Under the pieces are notes generated by a model. That model did no database searches, had not been told where the DNA came from, and was given only the letters and a program-made list of their open reading frames with translations. A DNA stretch of 23,787 bases from an uncultured Bacilli bacterium (GTDB lineage: Bacteria > Bacillota_I > Bacilli_A > RF39 > UBA660), in assembly GCA_934089275.1 (NCBI GenBank), contig CAKOJJ010000021.1, positions 1-23,787 of the forward strand, written 5' to 3'. Every line of letters begins with the position of its first letter. The stretch's first letter is position 1. This document shows, piece by piece, positions 7,230 through 14,961 of this stretch. Both the position numbers and the translations under genes were made by a program.

Positions 7230-9077
7230 CTACTTCCCATAATAATTTGTTAATAATATATCTCTATTTTTATTTATATTATAATTTACTTTAGTTAAAA
7301 TTGATTCATCACTTAAATCACAATCAGAACTTTTTATAAATGTTCCATCTGAAAACCACACAAAATCATCATGACTTGATGAGAATACATCATCACCAAG
7401 ATAATTCTTAGGATCATATGTTATATCTAACATATTAAGAAGTGTTGGTAAAATATCAGCAGTATCAAGTATTGTATCAATATTTTTAGCTTCAATATCT
7501 TTTGACCAAATAATAAACGGAGTATTTTGAAGTTCCTTACGATCATTTAGTTTATTCTTTTTCATCGCAACGTAATCAGTATCAGAATAACCATATACAT
7601 AATGATCACTCGCTAATACTAAAACTGTTTTATCTAAAAGCTTACTTTTTTCTAATTTTTCAATTAAAATCTTAATAGCATCATCTGTATCATGTACTAA
7701 AGTTCTATAAACATATTCTTCTTCTCCATATTTCTTTCTTGATAAAGTTTTATTCTTTATAGATTTATAGACTTTGTTATTTGTATTATATTCCAAATGA
7801 CCGGAATATGTTGTAAAGAATGTAAAGAATGGTTTATCACTAACCATAAGATCATATAAATCGTCATCATTTATAAAATTATAATCACTGAAATAATTTT
7901 TATTTTTATCAAGTAAACCAGATGCTTGAAGATCATAAGCTGAATAATGCATATCATAACCTAAACGCTTATGGAATTCCCCACGATTATAAAACTTTTT
8001 AGTATTGGCATGAAAGCTTGCTACTCGATATCCATTTTTCTTTAACATATTAGCAAGACTATAAGGATAACTGATATCGTCTTTATCATAAATAGTTTCT
8101 TTTTCACTTATAGCATACATTCCTGTATTACAAGCAAACTCAGAATTTATAGTTTGACCTCCATTAAAAAATGGTGAATATCTATTTGTAAAATTTAAAC
8201 CTGTTTGGCTAAGTTTATATAATGTTGGAGCAGTTTCTTCATCAATTACCCAATTATCAACGCTTTCCATCATTATATAAATAACATTTTTACCTTTAAA
8301 AATTCCCGTGTAATCATTGTTTTTAAGTTCTACTCCATAAATATTATTATATTCATCAATTTTAACCTTAAGTGCGCTTTTATCAAGAGTTAGTAGATTA
8401 TAAAAGTACTTATATATAGCACGTGCATTATATTCATAAAAACCGCTTATAAACATCGAAGCATTTGGATTTGTATAATTAAAGTAAATACTTTTTGCAT
8501 TATAGTTTTCTTCCCAAGTTCTAACGTTTTTATTACTTCCAAGCAAAATGTAACCAGTTGTTTTAAAAAGTAAACTTACAGCAATCAAAGCAAGAATAAC
8601 TACCAGTTTAGGTTTCTTTTGAATATCATCATCGTATTTACTTAATACTTTAACTGCAATCATACAAATAAAGGTAAATGCAATCGTTAAAAGCATTCCA
8701 ACACTCATATTTGCAAATATTGAATGTACATATTGTAAGCCTTCTCCAGCAACAAAAAGGTCAGAAAAAATCATAAATTTGCCTAAAGATTGAACATAAC
8801 ATATTTGAGCAAAGAAAATAGCATCAATAACAATATTCATAATTATAAACACATTATAACGATATTTTTTAGGAATTAAATACAAAATGAGTAAAAATAA
8901 CGTTATCCATGAGAGAGAAAATAAAGCCCAAAGAATATAATAATGAATTCCTGTAAAATAATAACTATCTAAATTTATTAAGTCACGAGTAAAAGCATTT
9001 GTAAATATACAAATTGAAAAAAAAGATATAAACATGATTAAATAACAAATTAATTCAGCATTCTTTATTTTTTTCAC
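7230..9077 (-). CDS. LTA-synthase-type sulfatase (phosphoglycerol transferase-like)
   Basis: A 615-aa membrane enzyme of the LtaS/MdoB alkaline-phosphatase-like superfamily, which moves phosphoglycerol or a related group onto envelope polymers on the outer face. Five N-terminal helices cover about residues 8-180. The extracellular sulfatase domain starts at about 262 with VIYIMMESVDNW (metal ligand Glu271). The nucleophile motif GGQTINSEFACNTG contains Thr309, matching the catalytic Thr of LtaS. Further motifs are FFTFFTTYSGHLEYN and LASDHYVYG with the Asp-His metal pair. The start is GTG 9077, three bases after AGGTGAT. It lies 8 bp downstream of the cyclophilin gene. Whether the product is true lipoteichoic acid or another polymer cannot be read from sequence. 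Confidence 0.92.
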   Translation of the reverse strand: MKKIKNAELICYLIMFISFFSICIFTNAFTRDLINLDSYYFTGIHYYILWALFSLSWITLFLLILYLIPKKYRYNVFIIMNIVIDAIFFAQICYVQSLGKFMIFSDLFVAGEGLQYVHSIFANMSVGMLLTIAFTFICMIAVKVLSKYDDDIQKKPKLVVILALIAVSLLFKTTGYILLGSNKNVRTWEENYNAKSIYFNYTNPNASMFISGFYEYNARAIYKYFYNLLTLDKSALKVKIDEYNNIYGVELKNNDYTGIFKGKNVIYIMMESVDNWVIDEETAPTLYKLSQTGLNFTNRYSPFFNGGQTINSEFACNTGMYAISEKETIYDKDDISYPYSLANMLKKNGYRVASFHANTKKFYNRGEFHKRLGYDMHYSAYDLQASGLLDKNKNYFSDYNFINDDDLYDLMVSDKPFFTFFTTYSGHLEYNTNNKVYKSIKNKTLSRKKYGEEEYVYRTLVHDTDDAIKILIEKLEKSKLLDKTVLVLASDHYVYGYSDTDYVAMKKNKLNDRKELQNTPFIIWSKDIEAKNIDTILDTADILPTLLNMLDITYDPKNYLGDDVFSSSHDDFVWFSDGTFIKSSDCDLSDESILTKVNYNINKNRDILLTNYYGK

Positions 9078-9085
9078 TTTATCAC

Positions 9086-9667
9086 CTATTCAATTACTTT
9101 TATATATTCAATTACTGGTTGATTTTTTTCAGCTACTGTTCCATTATTATCTTCAACATCAACATTTTTACAAACTTTATCAACAACATCCATACCACGT
9201 GTTACTGTTCCAAAAGCAGCATAATTACCGTCTAAATAAGTTGAATCACTTTGAACTATAAAAAATTGAGTTGATGCTGAGTTTGGATCACTGCTACGAG
9301 CCATTGAAATTGTTCCACGAACATGGCTTAGATTATTTGTAACTCCATTACTAGAGAATTCGCCTTTTATAGTTTTTTTAGAAGCACCAGCTCCACCTTG
9401 CATCATAAATCCATCAATTATACGATGAAATTTTAAACCAGTATAATATCCACTTTTAACCAAATCAACAAAATTTGTAACTGTTATTGGAGCTACATCA
9501 GCATCAAGTGTTGCATCTATTGTACCATAATCTTTAATTTTTATTTCTATGTTATATTTTCCGCTTAAATATTCATCTGTCGGTTTATCGTTTTTACCAG
9601 TTAGATAACCACAGATCATAACAAATAAGATAATAACTATAAATATTAAAATATTCTTTTTATCCAT
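9086..9667 (-). CDS. Membrane-anchored cyclophilin-type peptidyl-prolyl isomerase
   Basis: A 193-aa cyclophilin that catalyses proline cis-trans isomerisation. An N-terminal helix (about 5-22) acts as an uncleaved anchor. The Cys19 context (FVMIC) is not a convincing lipobox. The catalytic domain shows VTNFVDLVKSGYY, FHRIIDGFMMQGG, ARSSDPNSASTQFFI and YAAFGTVTRGMDVV. Active-site Arg and Gln residues are present. The domain is placed outside the membrane, where it could help fold exported proteins such as the adjacent LTA-synthase-like enzyme. The ATG at 9667 follows GGAAGTGA, 16 bp after nfnB, so it is in the same operon. Confidence 0.93.
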   Translation of the reverse strand: MDKKNILIFIVIILFVMICGYLTGKNDKPTDEYLSGKYNIEIKIKDYGTIDATLDADVAPITVTNFVDLVKSGYYTGLKFHRIIDGFMMQGGAGASKKTIKGEFSSNGVTNNLSHVRGTISMARSSDPNSASTQFFIVQSDSTYLDGNYAAFGTVTRGMDVVDKVCKNVDVEDNNGTVAEKNQPVIEYIKVIE

Positions 9668-9683
9668 ATTTTCACTTCCAAAT

Positions 9684-10952
9684 CTATTTATTTGTCATTT
9701 GTATTAATTTTTCTACTGCCTTTAATCCATCACTCAAAGCATCAATTACTGTTGCGTTTCCTCTTGTTGCATCTCCACCAGCAAATATACGATCATCACT
9801 CGTAACAAAATCGTTTGCTTCTATTCTATAAAATTCATCTGATTTAATCCCACTTAATCGAGGAATCAAATCATTATGAGTTGTTCCAATAGCAATAACA
9901 ACCATATCACATTCAATTTTTTCTTGTTTCCTATCAATTTTAAAAACACATTTATTAACTGCAAAATTTTTATCAGTTTCAATTTTTATTGGCACCGCAT
10001 TAAAGATAAAGTTTACGTGTTCCATTTTAGCATGTTCATATTCTTCTTTACGCATCTTTAAAAATTCTTCACTTTTTCGGTAACAAATAGTTACATCACT
10101 TCCAAGACGAACTAAAGATCTTGCAGCATCACATGCTACATTTCCACCACCAATTACTATTACTCTTTTAGGAATTATTAAAGGTGTATCTGAACTTGGA
10201 GCATGCATCACATTTATTCTTGTTAATAGTTCATTCGCACTCATCACATTTTTAGACATAACTCCAGGAATATCAAACATTTTAGGTACACCAGCACCAG
10301 TTCCTAAAAAGATGTAATCAAAATTCTTTTTTAATTCATCAATTGGAATTGTTGCCCCAATTAAAACATCGGTTTTAAATATAACTCCCATATTTTTAAG
10401 TTTCTCAATTATATCATCTACAATTTTTTTTGGTAAACGGAATTCTGGAATTCCATAGATTAAAACTCCACCTAATACATGACTTGACTCAAAAACAGTT
10501 ACATCAAATCCTTCTCTTCTTAGATGATACGCTGAACTCAAACCAAATGGACCAGAACCAACAACGGCTACTTTTAAACCATTATTTGGTTTAACTTTAA
10601 TCGAAGTTTTATAATTACTTGCAAATCTTTCAAGAGTTCCAATTTTAACACTTTCGCCTCTTAAGCCTTGAACACACTTAGCTTCACAAGTAAGTTCTTG
10701 AGGGCAAACGCGTCCACAAACTTCTGGCATTACACTTTTTTGGCTGATAATTTCATAAGCTTTTTCGTAATCACCATTTTTTATAGCTGAGATAAAATCA
10801 GGAATATCGATTTCCAAAGGACACCCTTTTTTACACATCGGATTTTTGCAGTTTAAACAATGATTGCTTAAAGAAACTGCTTCTTCACAACTAATATCTT
10901 TTTTTACTTCAGAAAAATCATATTTATTATTCACAGTTACCACAACCTCCAT
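9684..10952 (-). CDS. nfnB: NfnB-type subunit (glutamate-synthase small-subunit-like flavoprotein)
   Basis: Large subunit of NADH-dependent ferredoxin:NADP+ oxidoreductase, the electron-bifurcating transhydrogenase. The N-terminus holds eight Cys in two sets, C32/C35/C40/C44 (CLNCKNPMCKKGC) and C79/C83/C89/C93 (CGRVCPQELTCEAKC), for two [4Fe-4S] clusters. The FAD fold starts at about 128 (VAVVGSGPFGLSSAYHLRRE), the NADP fold has VIVIGGGNVACDAARS, and the C-terminal FAD motif is FAGGDATRG. The start is set at ATG 10952 (422 aa), nine bases after GGAG, inside the end of nfnA. A GTG slightly downstream is possible, and the longer frame from 10997 has no support. The directly upstream nfnA makes Nfn more likely than a glutamate synthase, since no large GltB subunit is present. 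Confidence 0.9.
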   Translation of the reverse strand: MEVVVTVNNKYDFSEVKKDISCEEAVSLSNHCLNCKNPMCKKGCPLEIDIPDFISAIKNGDYEKAYEIISQKSVMPEVCGRVCPQELTCEAKCVQGLRGESVKIGTLERFASNYKTSIKVKPNNGLKVAVVGSGPFGLSSAYHLRREGFDVTVFESSHVLGGVLIYGIPEFRLPKKIVDDIIEKLKNMGVIFKTDVLIGATIPIDELKKNFDYIFLGTGAGVPKMFDIPGVMSKNVMSANELLTRINVMHAPSSDTPLIIPKRVIVIGGGNVACDAARSLVRLGSDVTICYRKSEEFLKMRKEEYEHAKMEHVNFIFNAVPIKIETDKNFAVNKCVFKIDRKQEKIECDMVVIAIGTTHNDLIPRLSGIKSDEFYRIEANDFVTSDDRIFAGGDATRGNATVIDALSDGLKAVEKLIQMTNK

Positions 10953-11763
10953 GATGAGTATCTCCTTCAATCTCTTCAAGATACTTTCTTCCTTCAATCG
11001 TTTTATACATATCCATTCTTTTAATCACTGAATCAAAATCAACTTTTGCTCCAATAAATTCTGGACCATCTATACATGCATAATGAACAATTCCATCATA
11101 AAATAAACGACAAGCTCCACACATTCCTGTACCATCAATCATTATAGGATTCATACTTACAATAGAAGGAACTTTTAACTTTTCAGCAATTTCTACAACT
11201 TTTTTCATCATTATTACAGGTCCAATAGTTATTATAAAATCATATCCCAAATCATCAACATAATCTGTAACAAGTCCAATATGATCAGCTGTATTATCTT
11301 CTGTTACTAATAAAGTATCATCAAAATACTTTTCTACATCTTCTTTTAAAATATAATTTTCAATTGTTTTCATTCCATAAATCAAATCGCATGTAACACC
11401 ACGTTTTTTTAATTCAACAGCTTGAGGAATAACAGGTGCAATTCCAACTCCACCAGCTACAAATAAAACCTTTTTAACATCCATATTTAAAACAATAGAT
11501 GGTTTTCCAAGTGGACCTAATATTGAATAAATATAATCATTCTTTTTTGACAAGTCATATGTTGTTTTACCTACAACTTGATAAATCATTGATACTTGGT
11601 TGCCTTCAGTTTTATATATCGTCAAAGGTATTTTTTCTGATGTTTCATTTGGCATAACAACAACAAATTGTCCAGGTATAAAATGACTCGCGATAAGTTC
11701 ATTTTCAACTACTAATTTAAATACATTTTTAGCTATTTCTCTATTCTCTATAATCTTATACAT
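10927..11763 (-). CDS. nfnA: NfnA-type subunit (sulfide dehydrogenase/DHOD-K-like FAD-NAD protein)
   Basis: A 278-aa ferredoxin-NADP reductase-like subunit that pairs with NfnB. An FAD-binding barrel has KIPLTIYK, and the NAD domain has FVAGGVGIAPVIP. A [2Fe-2S] site MIDGTGMCGACRLFYDG has ligands D210, C215, C218 and C230. The Asp ligand is typical of NfnA, whereas PyrK relatives have Cys. The length matches the known subunit (about 281 aa). The C-terminus carries an extra HHGGCGNCE tail. The ATG at 11763 overlaps the end of the RDD gene by 8 bp, with GAGG upstream. The pair suggests an anaerobe balancing NADH, NADPH and ferredoxin. Confidence 0.92.
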   Translation of the reverse strand: MYKIIENREIAKNVFKLVVENELIASHFIPGQFVVVMPNETSEKIPLTIYKTEGNQVSMIYQVVGKTTYDLSKKNDYIYSILGPLGKPSIVLNMDVKKVLFVAGGVGIAPVIPQAVELKKRGVTCDLIYGMKTIENYILKEDVEKYFDDTLLVTEDNTADHIGLVTDYVDDLGYDFIITIGPVIMMKKVVEIAEKLKVPSIVSMNPIMIDGTGMCGACRLFYDGIVHYACIDGPEFIGAKVDFDSVIKRMDMYKTIEGRKYLEEIEGDTHHGGCGNCE

Positions 11764-12397
11764 ACTTTACCTCATCAACAACTTTAGTAGATCCAATTAT
11801 ATCATCAAGAGAACGATGTTCCTTTGAGAATAATAACACAAGCCCAACGATTTCAACAATATAAGAAATCATTGAAGAAAACAAAATAGCATAGAAATAT
11901 ACTTGATTTTGAGGAATCATTAAAAACAACAATTGAATAAATATAAATATATTAACTCCCATAAAAATACTTGATCCACTAAAAAGAGTTCTTAACATTA
12001 AATTAGATAACTTGGCTTTTTCACCATCGTTTTTCACAACTCTAAGTTTAAACATTTTTTTACCAAGAGTTTGACCATTTGTAAAATAAGCAAATAATAC
12101 AAAATATAAAAAACTAAAAACTAAATAATATATATTATTAAAAAGCAACGAATAATCCATTTTATATATTTGTTTACTCATTTTATTTGAGTAAGCACCA
12201 ATATTCTTAAGTGTTGGATTAGCTAAGACACTTTCACTTTCTGATTGATAAACTTCTCTATATTCATCATAAGCACTTTTATAATTGTCAATAAATGGAT
12301 TAACATATGGTATTGACGAAAATATAGTTGATATAAAAGTGACTAAAAAGATATCTATTAAAAACGCTGATATTCTACGATACACATACTTGTTCAT
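11756..12397 (-). CDS. RDD-family membrane protein
   Basis: A 213-aa membrane protein with the RDD domain: an N-terminal YRRISAFLIDIFLV (Arg and Asp in helix 1), a long extracytoplasmic segment at about 35-75, then helices near 84-106, 130-155 and 165-190, with GQTLGKKMFKLRVVKNDGEK between the middle helices. The molecular role of RDD proteins is mostly unknown; some are linked to ion transport. It is the first gene of the operon leading into nfnAB. The ATG at 12397 has AGGTGG four bases upstream. Coupling to nfnA is by an 8-bp overlap. Confidence 0.9.
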   Translation of the reverse strand: MNKYVYRRISAFLIDIFLVTFISTIFSSIPYVNPFIDNYKSAYDEYREVYQSESESVLANPTLKNIGAYSNKMSKQIYKMDYSLLFNNIYYLVFSFLYFVLFAYFTNGQTLGKKMFKLRVVKNDGEKAKLSNLMLRTLFSGSSIFMGVNIFIFIQLLFLMIPQNQVYFYAILFSSMISYIVEIVGLVLLFSKEHRSLDDIIGSTKVVDEVKYV

Positions 12398-12415
12398 CTT
12401 TCCACCTCTATGGAT

Positions 12416-12424
12416 ATTATATCA
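12416..12424 (-). promoter_or_regulatory. Extended -10 promoter for the rdd-nfnAB operon
   Basis: Minus strand TGATATAAT, a perfect TATAAT with the TGn extension, just downstream of the dacF terminator. The -35 region is only T-rich. The implied leader is very short (about 12 nt) but still contains the AGGTGG ribosome binding site. Confidence 0.55.
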
Positions 12425-12435
12425 CGTTAAATAAT

Positions 12436-12462
12436 AAAAAAAAATCTACAAAAATGTAGATT
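12436..12462 (-). terminator. Rho-independent terminator after dacF-like gene
   Basis: Minus-strand stem AATCTACA / TGTAGATT (8 bp) with a TTTT loop is followed by at least eight T. It includes the stop codon region of the 12461-13585 gene. Confidence 0.88.
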
Positions 12463-13585
12463 AATAGCAACCCCTAATAAAATATTTAAGATTTCTTTTA
12501 AAGTAGTCAAAATAATTTGCTCGTTTTATATCTTTATCAACAGTTAATTCAATATCTTTAATTTTAATATCATTTGCATAAATTGTAAGTGTTCCCACAG
12601 TATCCCCAACTTTTAATGGAGCACTTACTTTGTTTTTTGTTATTTTATAATTATATTTATTTTTTTCTAGTATGTTTACTAGATCAACAGCATCTGTTTT
12701 TAATTTTAAATTGGCATACTCAGTTTTACCTGACTTAATTTTAATCTTTCCTAAATTTTCATCACGTTTTAATACAGTTTCAATTTTAAAGTTAGAAAAT
12801 CCATAATTTAAAAGAGAAATAGTATCTTGATTTCTTATCTTATTGTTTTCTTCTCCCATTACTACACTAATAAGTCTCATATCATTTCTTTTTGCTGTTG
12901 CTGTAATACAATATCCACTTTTAGTTGTGTATCCTGTTTTTAATCCGTCTAATCCATCATAATAATTAAGAAGTTTGTTAGTATTAACAATCCATGTATT
13001 TGTTCCATTTGGATGAGCAATATAATCTTCATATATGCTTGAATATTCTAATATTTTAGGATGATTAAGAAGTTCGCGAGCAATAAAAGCCATATCATAC
13101 GCTGAGGAATAATGATTATTTGAATCTAGACCATGTACATTTTCAAAATTAGTATCTTTAAGTCCTAATTCCTTAACTTTTTCATTCATTAGTTTTACAA
13201 ATCCATCATGAGTCCCTGCAATATATTCAGCAACAGCGTAAGTTGCATCATTAGCTGAAGCAATACAAATAGCTTTTATTAAAGTATCTAGTTTCATTGT
13301 AGTGTTAGCACTTAAGTATATTTGACTTCCTCCCATAGAAGCTGCACTTTCACTTATTGGAACCATATCATCAAGTTTAATATTTCCCTTTTCAATGTTT
13401 TCCATAACAATTAAAAGTGTCATCATTTTTGTCATACTTGCCATAGGTAATCTTGTATGACTTTCTTCTTCACTTAAAATAGTTCCAGTTGATTGTTCAA
13501 TTAAAATACTTGATTTAGCACTGGTTTCGACTGCTAAAACTTTAAACGGAATTAATAACATAATTAATAGAATTATCTTTTTCAT
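12461..13585 (-). CDS. dacF: D-alanyl-D-alanine carboxypeptidase (S11, DacF-like)
   Basis: A 374-aa low-molecular-weight penicillin-binding protein that trims the terminal D-Ala from peptidoglycan stem peptides. The signal peptide covers residues 1-18 (ending VLA). All three active-site motifs are intact: S50-M-T-K53 in MASMTKMMT, S110-A-N112 in IASANDATYAVAE, and K216-T-G in LKTGYTTKSGYC. A PBP5-type C-terminal beta domain follows (about 280-350). The last 20 residues (KRANYFDYFKRNLKYFIRGC) are basic and aromatic and could be the membrane-attaching amphipathic helix. The ATG at 13585 follows AGGTGA. Terminators flank the gene on both sides, so it is monocistronic. The DacF-like naming is by sequence resemblance; a sporulation role is not shown. 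Confidence 0.93.
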   Translation of the reverse strand: MKKIILLIMLLIPFKVLAVETSAKSSILIEQSTGTILSEEESHTRLPMASMTKMMTLLIVMENIEKGNIKLDDMVPISESAASMGGSQIYLSANTTMKLDTLIKAICIASANDATYAVAEYIAGTHDGFVKLMNEKVKELGLKDTNFENVHGLDSNNHYSSAYDMAFIARELLNHPKILEYSSIYEDYIAHPNGTNTWIVNTNKLLNYYDGLDGLKTGYTTKSGYCITATAKRNDMRLISVVMGEENNKIRNQDTISLLNYGFSNFKIETVLKRDENLGKIKIKSGKTEYANLKLKTDAVDLVNILEKNKYNYKITKNKVSAPLKVGDTVGTLTIYANDIKIKDIELTVDKDIKRANYFDYFKRNLKYFIRGCY

Positions 13586-13613
13586 TTCTTCACCTACTTA
13601 ATACTATGAACGT

Positions 13614-13639
13614 AAAAAAAAAGAAGAACTAATCTTCTT
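13614..13639 (-). terminator. Rho-independent terminator of the adhesin-sortase operon
   Basis: Minus-strand stem AAGAAG / CTTCTT with a seven-base loop, followed by seven or more T. It lies 3 bp beyond the stop of the 225-aa membrane protein gene. Confidence 0.82.
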
Positions 13640-13641
13640 AA

Positions 13642-14319
13642 TTAAATTTGACTTTTTAATCTTGGAAGTTCAATTTCTTCTTCTACTTCTTTTTTCTTAG
13701 GTAAATAAATTTCTACATTTCTATCAGGAAGTTCATCCTCATCAACTATGACTATTTTATTGATAATAAATACGTCTATTTTATATATTATCAAACCAAT
13801 TATCCATAATACAAATAATCCCATTGATAATTCATATAAACTCATCATTATTGGATTAGAAAATACACTAAATTCATCAAATGCTATATTATTAGTATTG
13901 ATATACTCAATAATTGATAGAAATATAAATGATATTGTAATTGGTAAAACTGAATTAATAAATTTTAATATTTTATTAGAAGTTTTGCTTTTTAAAGTTA
14001 CAATCATTATTGTAAATGAGAAAATCATTACTAAAACAAATTCTAAAGTTGTTGGAAAATATATTAATTCAACTAACTTTGTAGTTACATTATTTAAAAA
14101 TACTTTTACCGTACTTATATAGTTAACAATATAAAACATAAGTATAACTAAACTTGCTCCAATAGCAGTATATTTAACAGTTTTTTTGTTCATTAATTTA
14201 CAAAATATTACTGATATAGCAAATATAGCTATTTCTAATAAAATAAGTATAAATACTTTAGAATTCATTAATGATTTTAAAGCATATTTTAAAATTTCTA
14301 AAATTGATAATTCTGGCAT
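13642..14319 (-). CDS. Unrecognised five-helix membrane protein linked to sortase
   Basis: A 225-aa integral membrane protein with helices at about 21-43, 49-70, 88-108, 119-140 and 158-184. The C-terminal tail of about 40 residues is hydrophilic, with acidic and Lys-rich patches (VDEDELPDRN, KKKEVEEEIELP), and is probably cytoplasmic. No family was recognised. The ATG at 14319 has AAGGAGG at ideal spacing, directly after the sortase stop (12-bp gap). It ends at the operon terminator. Its fixed place after adhesin and sortase suggests a helper in surface-protein export or anchoring, but that is inference from position only. Confidence 0.75.
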   Translation of the reverse strand: MPELSILEILKYALKSLMNSKVFILILLEIAIFAISVIFCKLMNKKTVKYTAIGASLVILMFYIVNYISTVKVFLNNVTTKLVELIYFPTTLEFVLVMIFSFTIMIVTLKSKTSNKILKFINSVLPITISFIFLSIIEYINTNNIAFDEFSVFSNPIMMSLYELSMGLFVLWIIGLIIYKIDVFIINKIVIVDEDELPDRNVEIYLPKKKEVEEEIELPRLKSQI

Positions 14320-14331
14320 AATTTAACCTCC

Positions 14332-14961
14332 TTATACTAACTCAAATATAAATACTGTTTGAGTTTTTTTATCTCCTCTTGTACAAGTAATAAGAGTAAG
14401 TGTGTTTTTATTTTCATCACGATATATCGCGATAGTTCCATCTTTTGCTTCTAAATAAGTATTAACTAGTTTATAAGTATAAATTTTATCATTGTATGTA
14501 ACATTTGCTTCATCACCGATATTTAATTTATATAACTTATCAAAAAATGAAACTGATGAGTTACCTCTATGAGCAGCAAGTATAAGATTACCATTTTTTA
14601 CATCTGGCATACTGCTACCCTTAATTAGCATAACATTATAACTAATACTATTATATTTTGAATTCAAGGATACAAATCCTCTTTTTAAATTAATTTTAGG
14701 GATTTCTAAGTAACCTATATAATTATCATTTGTTACTGGTGTTGTAGTTGTTTCAGGTGTAGGATCTTCAGGTATGGGTTCTTCAATAACTTCTTCTATA
14801 GGTTCAACTATATTAACCTCTTCATAATACTTAAGATTTTTATCATTAAATACATTTGATTTAATCGTTTTAAAATAAGTAAATGATAAACAACCAATAC
14901 CTAAGAAAAGCAAAAGAATGCCTAGGGTTACCTTAGCATTCTTTGATAGTTTTTCTAACAC
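14332..14961 (-). CDS. Sortase dedicated to the adjacent surface protein
   Basis: A roughly 209-aa membrane-anchored transpeptidase. A helix lies near the N-terminus (VTLGILLLFLGIGCLSFTYF), then a Glu/Pro/Thr-rich stalk (EEVIEEPIPEDPTPETTTT), then the sortase barrel beginning YIGYLEIPKINL. The catalytic His is in LAAHRGNS and the Cys in TLITC near the C-terminus. The usual Arg a strand later is not where expected: after the Cys comes TRGDKKTQTVFIFELV, with Arg only two residues on. The start is set at GTG 14961, six bases after AGGTGGAG. A GTG at 14973 lies within that site. It overlaps the end of the surface-protein gene by 29 bp, so the two are translationally coupled. The class is uncertain. 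Confidence 0.9.
   Translation of the reverse strand: MLEKLSKNAKVTLGILLLFLGIGCLSFTYFKTIKSNVFNDKNLKYYEEVNIVEPIEEVIEEPIPEDPTPETTTTPVTNDNYIGYLEIPKINLKRGFVSLNSKYNSISYNVMLIKGSSMPDVKNGNLILAAHRGNSSVSFFDKLYKLNIGDEANVTYNDKIYTYKLVNTYLEAKDGTIAIYRDENKNTLTLITCTRGDKKTQTVFIFELV

Noticed and set aside
9684..10997. Glutamate synthase small subunit
   Set aside because: The protein is homologous, but the coupled NfnA subunit with the D-Cys-Cys-Cys [2Fe-2S] site and the absence of a large glutamate synthase gene favour NfnB.
13748..14122. A 124-codon plus-strand open frame
   Set aside because: It is antisense to the five-helix membrane protein, has no ribosome binding site, and reads as the low-complexity Ile/Asn-rich complement of a hydrophobic gene.
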